A stretch of DNA of 64,000 bases from Maridesulfovibrio sp. (GCF_963666665.1 NZ_OY762999.1:3382001-3446000); one strand, 5' to 3'. Positions 16,980-26,251 are shown, numbered from the stretch's first letter. The notes: generated from the sequence alone by a model not told the origin. Program-made: numbers and translations.

Positions 16980-17480
16980 CTACTGGATAACCATATCCGT
17001 AAAATATACCTGTAAAACCTTAGAGCCGCCCAGAATCTGGTTCAGCCGGTCCACAATTTCCTTTTTCAGCAGAATCTTGCTCTCCATTGTCGAAAGGTCC
17101 TGATAGGTCTTGCTGGAAAGCAGCAGGATAAGCGTATCCTTGACCATAGGTTCTTTTTTGGAAAGCTCCGCCACGGCCTCTTCGCTTACAACCTCAACAT
17201 CAATCCCGAGCTTAAGATATCTACGCCCGAGAGGGTCAGCAAGGTTAACAACAAAAGTAGGCAGGGTTACGGTAAAACCGTCACCGGGAAGTGTTCCCGG
17301 ATCTTCGCCCTCGGCAGCCTGATTATCCTTAGGTTCTTCCACAGCATCTTCAGGCTGGGCGGCAAAAAATTTCTTGTAGGCGAAAAAACCACCGCCACCA
17401 AGTATAGCAAGAAGCAGGATAAGAATTATCCACTTCAGCATTCCGCCTTTCTTTTTCGGTTCCTGACCTTCATCTGCCAT
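16980..17480 (-). CDS. fliL: Flagellar basal-body-associated protein FliL
   Basis: The 166-residue protein has a short basic cytoplasmic N-terminus, one transmembrane helix (about residues 15-37, WIILILLLAILGGGGFFAYKKF), an acidic linker and a periplasmic FliL domain (TLPTFVVNLADPLGRRYLKLGIDVEV; ending VYFTDMVIQ). FliL surrounds and stabilises the stator units. Its place directly after the motB genes is in keeping with this role. Confidence 0.93.
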   Translation of the reverse strand: MADEGQEPKKKGGMLKWIILILLLAILGGGGFFAYKKFFAAQPEDAVEEPKDNQAAEGEDPGTLPGDGFTVTLPTFVVNLADPLGRRYLKLGIDVEVVSEEAVAELSKKEPMVKDTLILLLSSKTYQDLSTMESKILLKKEIVDRLNQILGGSKVLQVYFTDMVIQ

Positions 17481-17509
17481 GATGCACCCTCTTATGTATT
17501 TTTACTGAG

Positions 17510-18238
17510 CTAATAGCCCCCCATTGGGGGAGTCGTCTTTATCAATATTTCAACCCGCCTGTTCTGGGCTCGTCCTTCCGGCGTCGTGTTGCTGTACAAC
17601 GGAAAAGTCGGCCCGCAAGCGGAAACTGTCAACCTGTCATTCATTATACCCTGCTCCACAAAATATGTAAGCACGGCCATGGCCCGCTCCCCAGATAACC
17701 GAAAGTTAGACGGCCTCATGCCACCCACATCATCAGTATATCCGGCAATATTAACATCAGCAGAACCAAGATAATCAAGTACCGGAACCAATTGGTAAAG
17801 CAGTATTTTTGCCCTCTCGTCAAGTTCAGACTTCCCAAGGGGAAACATGAGCTTATCCGTCAGCACCAACGCCACACCTTCAGGTCTTGCAAGAACCTTC
17901 AGGTTCTCATCAAGAGTGGCCCGATCCATGTCCGGCGGCAAAACATCATCCGGAAAAAGCAAATCCTTGATACGATTCTGTTTTTCCAGAACTTCCCAAG
18001 GTCGCTCAAGAAATTCACTGACCAGCTTCACCTTGGCTGTCACCCGCCCTGAACCTCTCTTATCCAGGAAACCGAGTTCCGCAGGCATAATGGTAACCCG
18101 AGTGATAAAACTCTGGTCCATTGAAGCCATACTTAGCAAGAGCACAAAAAAAGTCAAAAGCAGGGTAACCAAATCTGAGAAGGTTACCAGCCATCCCCCG
18201 CCCGGATCCGGTGGCTTTTTTACTTTATCACGACCCAT
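17510..18238 (-). CDS. MotB-type stator protein, second copy
   Basis: The 242-residue protein has a short N-terminal tail (MGRDKVKKPPDPGGG), one transmembrane helix with the ion-binding Asp in VTFSDLVTLLLTFFVLLLSM, a linker, and an OmpA-like peptidoglycan-binding domain (about residues 120-240, with VNIAGYTDDVG and NRRVEIL). It follows the first motB by 9 bp and is clearly a diverged paralogue of it. The Asp that carries the coupling ion is retained, so it is probably a working stator subunit rather than a decayed copy. Confidence 0.92.
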   Translation of the reverse strand: MGRDKVKKPPDPGGGWLVTFSDLVTLLLTFFVLLLSMASMDQSFITRVTIMPAELGFLDKRGSGRVTAKVKLVSEFLERPWEVLEKQNRIKDLLFPDDVLPPDMDRATLDENLKVLARPEGVALVLTDKLMFPLGKSELDERAKILLYQLVPVLDYLGSADVNIAGYTDDVGGMRPSNFRLSGERAMAVLTYFVEQGIMNDRLTVSACGPTFPLYSNTTPEGRAQNRRVEILIKTTPPMGGY

Positions 18239-18247
18239 GAATCACTC

Positions 18248-19078
18248 TCACTGGCCTTTAGGCGGTTTTTCGGCATCACCGATGGGGAAGACAAAATCAT
18301 CAAACTTGAATTTATCCTCTTCCTTACGCGGAGGCTGATACTCCTTAATTTCCTTGGAAACAGCCGAGCTACGAGTATCAAGAACAAGATCTACCCTGCG
18401 GTTCATCTTGCGCCCTTCAGGAGTTGAGTTGGGATGGCGGGGCCTGAATTTACCGAAAGCCTCCATCTTAATCATCTCCGGATTCATGCCATTGCGGATC
18501 AGGTAATTATAAACAGCAAGTGACCTGTTCAACGAAAGCTTCCAAGAAATATCAGGAGTCAGATCCCGGTCTTCCACCCGGTAATCCTCACCCAATTCAT
18601 CGCGCAGGATAGAAGTATGCCCGGCAACGAGGATAGGATGCTTAACATTTTTCAAAACAGGAAGAACAGTATCGAGGATGCGTGTACCTTCAAGTGAAAT
18701 ATTGGTACTGTCCGGAGTGAAGAGGACATCGGCCCCGATGGAAAGAATATGCACAAACCGATTTGATTCAAAACGCAAATCTTCTTCCGCAAATTCCCAG
18801 AGCAAAGGCTTGATAGGCTCAAGGCCCTCCTGCAACTCCATAGGACCGATCTGAACAGTCTTGCGGGACTGAGTGTCGGAAAGAACATCATAACCCTTGG
18901 TTCCAAAACCGAAAGTACCGATAATTGAACCAAGAACCACAAGCTTACGGCGTTCATCAACAACTGACATACTCACCAGTAGTACAAAAAAGGTGAGCAT
19001 CAGGGTCATGAGGTCACTGAAGGTAATCAGCCATAAAGGCTGGCCCTCCGGATCAGGCGGCTTCTTCTTCCTACCCAT
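18248..19078 (-). CDS. motB: Flagellar motor stator protein MotB
   Basis: The 276-residue protein has the MotB plan: N-terminal tail, one transmembrane helix with the ion-binding Asp (ITFSDLMTLMLTFFVLLVSM), a plug/linker region and an OmpA-family domain with ILVAGHTSILRDE, LNRSLAVYNYLI and NRRVDLVL. Two MotB dimers' worth of helices surround a MotA pentamer to couple ion flow to torque. It lies 36 bp after motA. A C-terminal extension of about 35 residues, rich in Lys and Glu/Asp, is not present in the second copy. Confidence 0.94.
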   Translation of the reverse strand: MGRKKKPPDPEGQPLWLITFSDLMTLMLTFFVLLVSMSVVDERRKLVVLGSIIGTFGFGTKGYDVLSDTQSRKTVQIGPMELQEGLEPIKPLLWEFAEEDLRFESNRFVHILSIGADVLFTPDSTNISLEGTRILDTVLPVLKNVKHPILVAGHTSILRDELGEDYRVEDRDLTPDISWKLSLNRSLAVYNYLIRNGMNPEMIKMEAFGKFRPRHPNSTPEGRKMNRRVDLVLDTRSSAVSKEIKEYQPPRKEEDKFKFDDFVFPIGDAEKPPKGQ

Positions 19079-19114
19079 TTATCCCCCGGTAACCGTATCA
19101 GTCCGTTACGCCGG

Positions 19115-19876
19115 TTAATCCGTAATCTTACGTATTTTTGGAGGCAGGAAGCTATTCAGCTTCTCCTCGATAATTTTGGGGTTTTCACCTTTGGAAATTG
19201 AGATAATGCCTTCCATAACCATTTCCCGGAGAAGGATTTCCTCCTTGCTGCGGGTCTTGAGCTTACCCGACATAGGCGTGAAAACAAGGTTGGCCAGAAT
19301 CGCGCCGTAAAGTGTAGTCAGCAGCGCAACAGCCATTGCAGGACCAATGGTACTTGGGTCACTCATGGTCTGAAGCATCTGTACCAGACCGATAACCGTA
19401 CCGATCATACCCATGGCCGGAGCAAAGTCAGCGAAAACTTTGAGAATTTCAGCTCCGGTTTCATGCCGGTTCTCAAGGTACTGGATTTCAGTCTCCAGAA
19501 TTTCCTGAATAACCTGCGGCTCAAGGCCGTCAACTGTAAGCTGCAGCCCTTTGCGCAGAAAATCGTCTTCAATGGATTTCAAGGCAGGTTCAAGGGAAAG
19601 GATACCTTCGCGGCGGGCGCGGTTAGCGAAATCCATAAACTTATCGATAATCTCACCCGGGGATTCAAGACTGGAAAAAAAGGTCTTTTTGATTACCCCT
19701 ACTACTCCAAGCACATGGCCCATGGGATAGTTAACAAGCGAAGCTCCGATGGTCCCGCCGATAACAATCAGCACGGAGGGCACGGAAATAAAAATAGCCA
19801 GCGAACTTCCGACCAGAATAGCCGAAAGAACAAGCCCGAAAGAGAGAACTATTCCTATAACTGTACCCAGATCCAT
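19115..19876 (-). CDS. motA: Flagellar motor stator protein MotA
   Basis: The 253-residue protein has four transmembrane helices (two near the N-terminus, two in FADFAPAMGMIGTVIGLVQML and GPAMAVALLTTLYGAILAN) and a cytoplasmic loop with the conserved charged residues that contact FliG. Pro residues in the third and fourth helix regions fit the family. It is the partner for both MotB proteins downstream. Only one motA is present for two motB genes. Confidence 0.95.
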   Translation of the reverse strand: MDLGTVIGIVLSFGLVLSAILVGSSLAIFISVPSVLIVIGGTIGASLVNYPMGHVLGVVGVIKKTFFSSLESPGEIIDKFMDFANRARREGILSLEPALKSIEDDFLRKGLQLTVDGLEPQVIQEILETEIQYLENRHETGAEILKVFADFAPAMGMIGTVIGLVQMLQTMSDPSTIGPAMAVALLTTLYGAILANLVFTPMSGKLKTRSKEEILLREMVMEGIISISKGENPKIIEEKLNSFLPPKIRKITD

Positions 19877-19903
19877 TCAGTCCGCCTGTGGGTGTTTTAA
19901 AGT

Positions 19904-20614
19904 TTAGTATCCCGGTCTGGTGCCGAAAATCTTGGTCCCTACCCTGATCATGGTGGAACCTTCCTCAATAGCGACCCGGAAATCCCCGGTCATACCCATG
20001 GAAAGTTCCGGCAGCTTGATTCCGAAAAGCTTTTCCATACCTTCGGAAAGCATACGCAGCCTTGCAAAATAAGGCCTTGCCCCTTCCGAATCTCCGAAAA
20101 ATGGCGGCAGGGCCATAAGTCCGGTCAGCTTAAGGTTTTTATAGCCTTGGATCTCTTCAACCAAAGCAGGGAGTGTCTCTTCAGTCACTCCGCACTTCTG
20201 ATCCTCACAAGCGGTATTCACCTGAATGAGGATATTCTGAACAACATCCAAATCCTCAGCTTTTTTGTTCAGCAGTCCAGCAAGCTTGGAGCTGTCCACA
20301 CTGTGTATGGCACTGAACTTCCCGGCTACCTGCTTGGCCTTCTTGGATTGCAGACCGCCAATAAAATGCCAGTCTATATCCAGACCGGACAGCTCTTCCT
20401 GCTTGGAAAGGGCTTCCTGCACATAGGATTCCCCGAAACAGCGGTGTCCAGCTTTGTACAAAAACTCAATATCAGAGGCGGCGTGAAGCTTGGAGACCGC
20501 CATAACGGTCACATCTTCAGGTTTTCGCCCGGCCCTGAGGCAGGCCTGAGCGACTTCTTCCTTAACCTCTGAAATATTTTCAATAAGTTCTTTTTCCCTG
20601 TTACTCATCGTCAC
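19904..20614 (-). CDS. YggS/PLPBP family pyridoxal-phosphate homeostasis protein
   Basis: The 236-residue protein binds pyridoxal 5'-phosphate on the Lys of VMAVSKLHA and controls free PLP and amino-acid/ketoacid balance; it has no known catalytic activity. Family motifs: CFGESYVQEALSK, WHFIGGLQSKKAK, NILIQVNTACEDQKCGV, LTGLMALPP, LSMGMTGDF and STMIRVGTKIFG. It lies 27 bp upstream of motA and may head the flagellar transcript. It commonly sits beside unrelated genes, so the link is probably only positional. Confidence 0.92.
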   Translation of the reverse strand: MTMSNREKELIENISEVKEEVAQACLRAGRKPEDVTVMAVSKLHAASDIEFLYKAGHRCFGESYVQEALSKQEELSGLDIDWHFIGGLQSKKAKQVAGKFSAIHSVDSSKLAGLLNKKAEDLDVVQNILIQVNTACEDQKCGVTEETLPALVEEIQGYKNLKLTGLMALPPFFGDSEGARPYFARLRMLSEGMEKLFGIKLPELSMGMTGDFRVAIEEGSTMIRVGTKIFGTRPGY

Positions 20615-20711
20615 ACTGCCATTTTATGCAACGGCATACAGTAAAATTCGGTTGATTATATAAATTTCTTTAATAAAAAGAAAACAAAAGGACAAGATTT
20701 CACAGAATCGA

Positions 20712-21626
20712 CTACTCACCGAGTCCAAGGGAGCGCAGGAAACCGACGTCTTCAGTCCAGCCTTCACGCACCTTAACCCAGAGTTCAAGCATAACTTTCA
20801 TCTCAAGCATATCTTCCAGTTCGCGTCTGGCCTGAGTACCGATTTTCTTCAGATTCTGTCCACCCTTACCAATGATCATGCCTTTATGATTCTTTTTGGT
20901 GGTGTAGATGATGGCTCCGATATTAACTAGATTACGATCAGGTTCCTCGGTCCAGAATTCAATCTCAACCGCAGTGGAGTAAGGAAGTTCCTGCTGTAGG
21001 CTCATGAAAAGCTTTTCACGAACGGTCTCAGCGGCCATGAAACGCATGGGTACAGTGGAAACCTGATCTTCCGGGAACATGGGCGGACCTTCAGGCAGGG
21101 TTTCAATGACCTTTTCCAGCAACACATCCGCCCCATCGCCCTTCAAAGCAGAAACAGGAATGAACTCAGCGTCAGGCCAAAGTTCCTGCGCCTTTTCCAT
21201 TACCGGAAGTAACAGGGCTTTATCCTTGACCTTATCAACCTTGTTAACTGCCACAAACAGCTTTTTGCGAGACTGGTTCACGGGTTTAACAACCGGAGCC
21301 AGTTCCTGTTCCATCAGGTGCGGTTTAGCAGCGTAAAGAGCCGCATCGAAAAGAACCACAATGGCATCCGCGTTGCCCAGAGCTTCCCAGGCTGAATCGA
21401 GCAGAAAACGGTTCATCTTGCCGCGCATGCGGTGGATGCCGGGGGTGTCCAGAAAGACAACCTGTGAATTTTCATCGCTCAGAATACCGCTGATACGGTT
21501 ACGTGTGGTCTGGGGTTTAGGTGATACAATTGCCACCTTCTGGCCCAGATAGTGGTTCATAAGAGTGGACTTACCAGCGTTGGGCGGGCCGATCAAAGCA
21601 ACCCAGCCAAATTTATATTCAGACAT
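20712..21626 (-). CDS. era: GTPase Era
   Basis: Era is an essential Ras-like GTPase that binds 16S rRNA and helps 30S maturation. The 304-residue protein has G1 GPPNAGKSTLMN, switch TTRNRISG, G3 FLDTPGIH, G4 NKVDKV and the C-terminal KH RNA-binding domain with GKGGQNLKKIGTQARRELE. GAGG lies at good spacing before the ATG. It is a single gene here, not fused to recO or rnc. Confidence 0.96.
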   Translation of the reverse strand: MSEYKFGWVALIGPPNAGKSTLMNHYLGQKVAIVSPKPQTTRNRISGILSDENSQVVFLDTPGIHRMRGKMNRFLLDSAWEALGNADAIVVLFDAALYAAKPHLMEQELAPVVKPVNQSRKKLFVAVNKVDKVKDKALLLPVMEKAQELWPDAEFIPVSALKGDGADVLLEKVIETLPEGPPMFPEDQVSTVPMRFMAAETVREKLFMSLQQELPYSTAVEIEFWTEEPDRNLVNIGAIIYTTKKNHKGMIIGKGGQNLKKIGTQARRELEDMLEMKVMLELWVKVREGWTEDVGFLRSLGLGE

Positions 21627-21657
21627 TTTCTTTACCTCGTTAAAATGTGCCTTTTAG

Positions 21658-21718
21658 GCCTCCGGCGGCTTAAACCCTTTTGCAAAAGGGTTTAAGAATC
21701 CCAAAACCTTTTAATAAG
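21658..21718 (+). repeat. GCCTCCGGCGGC hairpin unit, copy B
   Basis: GCCTCCGGCGGC (21658-21669) is followed by a hairpin, TTAAACCCTTTT / AAAAGGGTTTAA (about 21670-21695), then GAATCCCAAAACCTTTTAATAAG. This is almost base for base the left arm at 62935-63015. It lies just upstream of era. Confidence 0.75.
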
Positions 21719-21845
21719 CTGTCGCTACGGTGTTTGGAGAAACATACAAATAAACGAATCCAAGCAACCGCCGAGAGCAAAATACACGAAAAATGGATAC
21801 TAAGCCAATTTCAAAAAACAGCGTTCCTGAAACGGGCTGACTAAA

Positions 21846-21886
21846 CGCTAAAAGACCTTTCCAAATTCTATCTGGAAAGGTCTTTG
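21846..21886 (-). terminator. Terminator of topA
   Basis: AAAGACCTTTCCA (21851-21863) pairs perfectly with TGGAAAGGTCTTT (21873-21885). On the minus strand the stem runs into TTTTAGCG. It lies 72 bp after the topA stop codon. Confidence 0.85.
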
Positions 21887-21927
21887 TTGATCTAACACTT
21901 AACTAGATTTTTTCTACAAAAATTCTA

Positions 21928-21941
21928 GTTTCACGTGAAAC
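21928..21941. promoter_or_regulatory. parS: parS centromere site (ParB binding)
   Basis: GTTTCACGTGAAAC is a perfect 14-bp palindrome, identical to the core of the widely conserved chromosomal parS consensus. It is intergenic, 16 bp past the topA stop codon and before its terminator. The candidate origin at dnaA is about 30 kb away, the usual range for parS. I found no second perfect copy in the window and parAB is not present here. Confidence 0.85.
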
Positions 21942-21957
21942 CAAATACTTATCAAAT

Positions 21958-24360
21958 CTAACCTTCTTCTTCACCCTGAACATAGCCGCAACCTTTTTCG
22001 GGGCAGGCGATATGTTCACCCTTCGCACGGGTGGTCTTTTTGACCAGCACAGGATGTCCGCATTTGGGACATGGACCGTCGATGGGCGGATACCAGACCG
22101 CATAATCGCAATCAGGATACTGGTCGCAGGAATAAAAAAGTTTTCCGCGACGGGAGCTTTTTTCCACAAGCTCGCCCTTACATCCTTCACGTGGACATTT
22201 AACCCCGGTGGAGAAAGGTTTGGCGTGCTTGCAGTCCGGGTAATTGGAGCAGGCAATGAAGCGGCTGCCGGTGCGGGCATGCTTGATTATCAGATCGCCA
22301 TCATCACAATCAGGACATTTACCGATAATCTGGGCCGTGGGAGTTTCCACAACCTTGACCTTACCCTCATCGTCACGCTCAAAATTCTTGATGTTGCGGC
22401 AATCAGGATAACCGGTGCAACCAAGGAATTCACCGCGATTGGAACGCTTGATCGCCATTGCACTGCCGCACTTTTCACAAGTAACACCGGTTTCTTCCGG
22501 CGGCTCTTCTTCAAGAACGACGATCTTGCCTTTCTCATCGCGGGTGAAGTTGACGATATTTTTGCATTCCGGATAGTTGGAACAACCGAGGAATTCTCCG
22601 GTCCGTCCGAACTTAATAACCATGGGAGAATCGCATTTATCACAGGTAATCCCGGTATCCTCACCACCACGTTTCATTTCCTTGGCGGCGATTTCAAGGG
22701 TGGGATAAAACCCGTCCACGAAATCTTTCATAAGAGAGGTCCACTCGATCTTGCCGTCGGCAACATCATCAAGCTGCTTTTCCATAGCAGCAGTGAAACC
22801 TACATCCATGAGCTCCTTAAAATGCTCTGAAAGCTGATCACTGACTACGAAACCGAGTTCAGTGGGAACAAATTTCTTTTCCTCCAGATTCACGTAACCG
22901 CGATCCTGAATGGTGGAAATAATTGAAGCGTAGGTAGACGGACGACCGATTCCCTTCTCTTCCAGTTCACGCACAAGAGAAGCTTCAGAATAACGGGCCG
23001 GAGGCTGGGTGAACTTCTGTTCGCTCTCGATCTTATCGACTTTAAGCACTTCACCTTTTTCAAGCTTGGGCAGCTCAATAAGCTTTTCATCTCCGGTCTT
23101 ACCGGTAACGCGCATGAAGCCGGGGAAAAGCAGTCTTTCACCTTTGGAACGCCAGATGGTGTTCTTGGCCTCAATAGTAACTACAGTATCCCAGAAACGA
23201 GCAGCAGCCATCTGAGAAGCAATGAAACGGCTCCAGATAAGCTTGTAGACCTTAAACTGATCCGCAGGCAGATAAGGTTTTACGTCTTCGGGCAGAATGG
23301 TTGCATCAACCGGACGGATTGCTTCGTGAGCATCCTGAGCACCGCCCTTGGATTTGTAGACCCACGGTTTGGCCGGATAGAAATCATCCCCGAACTTTTC
23401 TAGAATAACCTTCTTGGCGGTATCACGCGCTTCATCCGCAATACGCACGGAGTCAGTACGCATATAGGTAATCAGTGCGGTGGTTCCCTTTTCGCCGAGC
23501 TCGACACCTTCGTAGAGGCGCTGCGCAAGAGTCATGGTCCGCTTTGCGGAATAACCGAGCCTGCGGTTGGCATCCTGCTGCAAAGTAGAGGTGATATAAG
23601 GCGGCAACGGGCTGCGCTTACGTTCCTTTTCGGTAAGATCAATAATCTTGAAAGGAGCACCTTTTATGCTGACCTGCAGGGATTCGGCTTCATCAGCAGA
23701 ACCGATTTCAGCCTTTTTACCGTCCACTTTCCAGAGGTCGGCTATAAAAGGAGGCGGGTTCTTGCCTTCCAAATGAGCCTTGAAGAGCCAATATTCTTCA
23801 GGGATGAAAGCACGACGGGCTTTTTCACGCTCCACTACGAGCTTGAGCGCAACAGACTGTACACGCCCTGCGGAAATGCCCCTTTTCACCTTTTTCCAAA
23901 GGATGGGAGAAATTTTATAACCCACCAGACGGTCCAGAATACGACGGGCCTGCTGGGAATCAAAAAGCTGTTCATTGAGCGGCTGCGGATGTTCAAGGGC
24001 TTCTTTAACTGCCCTTGCAGTAATTTCGTTGAACTGGATACGGCTGACGTTCTCGTTCACTTCCTTGATAATGGCAGCCACGTGCCAGCCGATAGCCTCC
24101 CCTTCGCGGTCGGGGTCAGGTGCGAGGAAGACATGATCGGCCTTAGCCGCTGCCTTCTTAAGCTTATTGACCACATCCTCTTTTCCGGGAATGACCTGAT
24201 ACTGGGGGGTGAAATCACCATTTTCTTCGACGCCAAGCTTGTTCTTGGGCAGGTCGCGCACGTGACCAACGGACGCAGCAACCTGATAGTTCTTGCCAAG
24301 AAACTTACTGATAGTCTTCACCTTTGCCGGGGACTCAACAACAATCAAATCTTTGCTCAT
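21958..24360 (-). CDS. topA: DNA topoisomerase I
   Basis: The 800-residue type IA topoisomerase relaxes negative supercoils. The TOPRIM domain opens with VVESPAKVKTISKFLG and has APDPDREGEAIGWH; the active-site Tyr is in ITYMRTDSVR; PPARYSEASLVRELEE follows. From about residue 570 there are five Cys4 zinc-ribbon units (starting ITCDKC, VTCEKC, GKCPDC, VKCPREGC and GPCPKC), which bind single-stranded DNA. Many bacteria have three or four, so five is on the long side. It may follow the HPt gene on one transcript (123-bp gap). Confidence 0.96.
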   Translation of the reverse strand: MSKDLIVVESPAKVKTISKFLGKNYQVAASVGHVRDLPKNKLGVEENGDFTPQYQVIPGKEDVVNKLKKAAAKADHVFLAPDPDREGEAIGWHVAAIIKEVNENVSRIQFNEITARAVKEALEHPQPLNEQLFDSQQARRILDRLVGYKISPILWKKVKRGISAGRVQSVALKLVVEREKARRAFIPEEYWLFKAHLEGKNPPPFIADLWKVDGKKAEIGSADEAESLQVSIKGAPFKIIDLTEKERKRSPLPPYITSTLQQDANRRLGYSAKRTMTLAQRLYEGVELGEKGTTALITYMRTDSVRIADEARDTAKKVILEKFGDDFYPAKPWVYKSKGGAQDAHEAIRPVDATILPEDVKPYLPADQFKVYKLIWSRFIASQMAAARFWDTVVTIEAKNTIWRSKGERLLFPGFMRVTGKTGDEKLIELPKLEKGEVLKVDKIESEQKFTQPPARYSEASLVRELEEKGIGRPSTYASIISTIQDRGYVNLEEKKFVPTELGFVVSDQLSEHFKELMDVGFTAAMEKQLDDVADGKIEWTSLMKDFVDGFYPTLEIAAKEMKRGGEDTGITCDKCDSPMVIKFGRTGEFLGCSNYPECKNIVNFTRDEKGKIVVLEEEPPEETGVTCEKCGSAMAIKRSNRGEFLGCTGYPDCRNIKNFERDDEGKVKVVETPTAQIIGKCPDCDDGDLIIKHARTGSRFIACSNYPDCKHAKPFSTGVKCPREGCKGELVEKSSRRGKLFYSCDQYPDCDYAVWYPPIDGPCPKCGHPVLVKKTTRAKGEHIACPEKGCGYVQGEEEG

Positions 24361-24483
24361 AGTTTGCAGCCTATAACCACCAAGAGAACACTATGCAACC
24401 ATAAAAAAACACCGAAACAGGGATTTCACCATTCGGAATCCATATGCACAGCAGTTAAATATTATTTTTAAACCCTTAAATAA

Positions 24484-24777
24484 TCAGGAAGAAATGCAAT
24501 CTTTCAACGCCGATAATTTTTTATGTAAAATTTCTGTATCAACACCATCACGAGCAGCCAATTCAAATTCCTTGGCCTTGACCGTAACTTCCGGCAGTCC
24601 GAATGTTCGAGCCGAACCTGCTACAGCATGGGCATTCTTGTACAGCTTTTCCAGATCACTGAAAGAGCCGCTGCTTTCATATCCTTTTAAATAGCCTTCC
24701 AGCTCAGCAACCCGTCCACCCAAAGCGGCAGCATACCTCTTATTAAGCTCAGCAATCTTTTCGTCAAGTGTAGCCAT
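24484..24777 (-). CDS. Stand-alone HPt (histidine phosphotransfer) domain protein
   Basis: The 97-residue, all-helical protein contains YKNAHAVAGSARTFG, which matches the HPt motif HxxxGxxxxxG with His about 50 as the phosphate carrier. Such proteins shuttle phosphate between hybrid kinases and response regulators. GGAGG precedes the ATG by 7 nt. No hybrid kinase is adjacent, so its partners are unknown. It is the only gene between the permease and topA. Confidence 0.8.
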   Translation of the reverse strand: MATLDEKIAELNKRYAAALGGRVAELEGYLKGYESSGSFSDLEKLYKNAHAVAGSARTFGLPEVTVKAKEFELAARDGVDTEILHKKLSALKDCISS

Positions 24778-24894
24778 ATCTATGCCTCCGTTATTTTAAA
24801 AACTTACGTCTAATTTCAAATTTTATTCAAGTCTTTATTTGAAAGAGCGAAGCTTATTAAAATATTACCCTCCACAGCCGTCGGAGACATCAAT

Positions 24895-24922
24895 AAAAAA
24901 GCCCGCGTAGTGCGGGCTTTTG
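24895..24922 (-). terminator. Terminator of the amino-acid permease gene
   Basis: AAAGCCCGCG and TGCGGGCTTT form a tight stem with a 3-nt loop (about 24898-24920). On the minus strand it ends in TTTTTTATTG. It starts 3 bp past the permease stop codon. Confidence 0.9.
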
Positions 24923-24925
24923 TCA

Positions 24926-26251
24926 TTATTTTTTGGAGCTGTTCATTAACATGGCCCCTGCTGCCTGTATAAGCAGGAAAAGGATCAGGAAGTGAATGAA
25001 CATATCCTTCTGGATGGCGCCCCAGATGATGTAGACTGAACCGCATCCTGCCAGCAGCGGGCAGAGGTAACGGCTTATCGGATCGAGATCGGTAAAGGTC
25101 TTCATCACCCAGATGTAGATGGAGATGTAGATCACGTACAGGAACGCGATGGGAAGTTCGGAAACATCCATGAACTGGCCCCACCAGCCGTGGAAGTTAC
25201 CGTACCATACAACCAGCCAGAAGCAGGACAGGAAATAACCAATGATTGCAGACCAGCTGGTGCTGTTGGTCACGGGGTTAACCTGCTTGAAAAGAGATGC
25301 CTTGGGACCGAGGTCGCGGGAGGCAATGGAGAACATGCCGCGTGCGGAACCCATAATCAGTCCGTTGAGGGTACCGAGGCAGGAAATGATAACAAACACG
25401 GTCAGCAGGGTACCGCCAACGTTGCCGAAGATCATTTCAATAACGCGTACAGGTGCGGCGTCGCCTTCAGCAAGAACCTGATCGTTGGTCAGTACGCCGG
25501 AAATACCCAGATAATAGAGCATATAGATAGTCATAACCGCGATGGTACCGACTACCAGTGCACGGGGCAGGGTAGTTTTGGCGTCTTTAAGCTCAGCATT
25601 AATTACGGTGGCGATGATCCAGCCCTCATAAGCAAAGGCAGTGGAAAGGGTAGCCACGGCAAGTCCGCCGCCGCTTCCGGAAATTTCACTGGCAGTCTGC
25701 ATGAAGTTCTGCATGGTCTGTCCGCTGGAAAGACCGGCAAAACCGCCGACAACAGCAACAAGGCCAAGCGGAATGAGCTTGATTACAGTAGAGGAAACCT
25801 GCCACTTACCAGCCAGAACCGGAGAATAGTAGTTGAGCAGGAAAAATCCGGTCAGATAGACAAAAGAAAGAGGCCAGAGCATATCTTTCATGCCCATAAG
25901 GCCCACGCTGTAGTTAGCGGAAACCCAAGCAAGAACCGCAACCAGAGTCGGGTAATAAATAAAGGTCATGAACCAGCCGACCATATACCCGGCCTTTTCG
26001 CCGTATGCTTCTTCAAAATAGTCAACCAGACCGTTGACCTTCTCAATGCGGGTCGCAATCTTTGAAAATACATATGCGGTAACAACCATGATGGAGCCAC
26101 CGATCAGCCATGCAATGAGTGCAGTAGGCAGGTCACCGCCCGCAGCCTTGAGTACATCATCGGCCTTAAAGAAAACCCCTGAGCCGATTACAATGCCCAC
26201 AACCATAGCGGTTGCAGTCCAGAAACCGTATTTCTTCTGTAAATTATCCAT
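24926..26251 (-). CDS. APC-family amino-acid permease
   Basis: The 441-residue membrane protein has about 12 hydrophobic helices. The first carries the substrate-binding GIVIGSGVFFKADDV, typical of the amino acid-polyamine-organocation superfamily, and TM6 region AFAYEGWIIATVINAELKD is as in LAT/SteT-like members. Substrate cannot be read from sequence. I use ATG 26251; a TTG at 26260 has a closer GGGG and could be the start. It stands alone behind a long leader. Confidence 0.88.
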   Translation of the reverse strand: MDNLQKKYGFWTATAMVVGIVIGSGVFFKADDVLKAAGGDLPTALIAWLIGGSIMVVTAYVFSKIATRIEKVNGLVDYFEEAYGEKAGYMVGWFMTFIYYPTLVAVLAWVSANYSVGLMGMKDMLWPLSFVYLTGFFLLNYYSPVLAGKWQVSSTVIKLIPLGLVAVVGGFAGLSSGQTMQNFMQTASEISGSGGGLAVATLSTAFAYEGWIIATVINAELKDAKTTLPRALVVGTIAVMTIYMLYYLGISGVLTNDQVLAEGDAAPVRVIEMIFGNVGGTLLTVFVIISCLGTLNGLIMGSARGMFSIASRDLGPKASLFKQVNPVTNSTSWSAIIGYFLSCFWLVVWYGNFHGWWGQFMDVSELPIAFLYVIYISIYIWVMKTFTDLDPISRYLCPLLAGCGSVYIIWGAIQKDMFIHFLILFLLIQAAGAMLMNSSKK

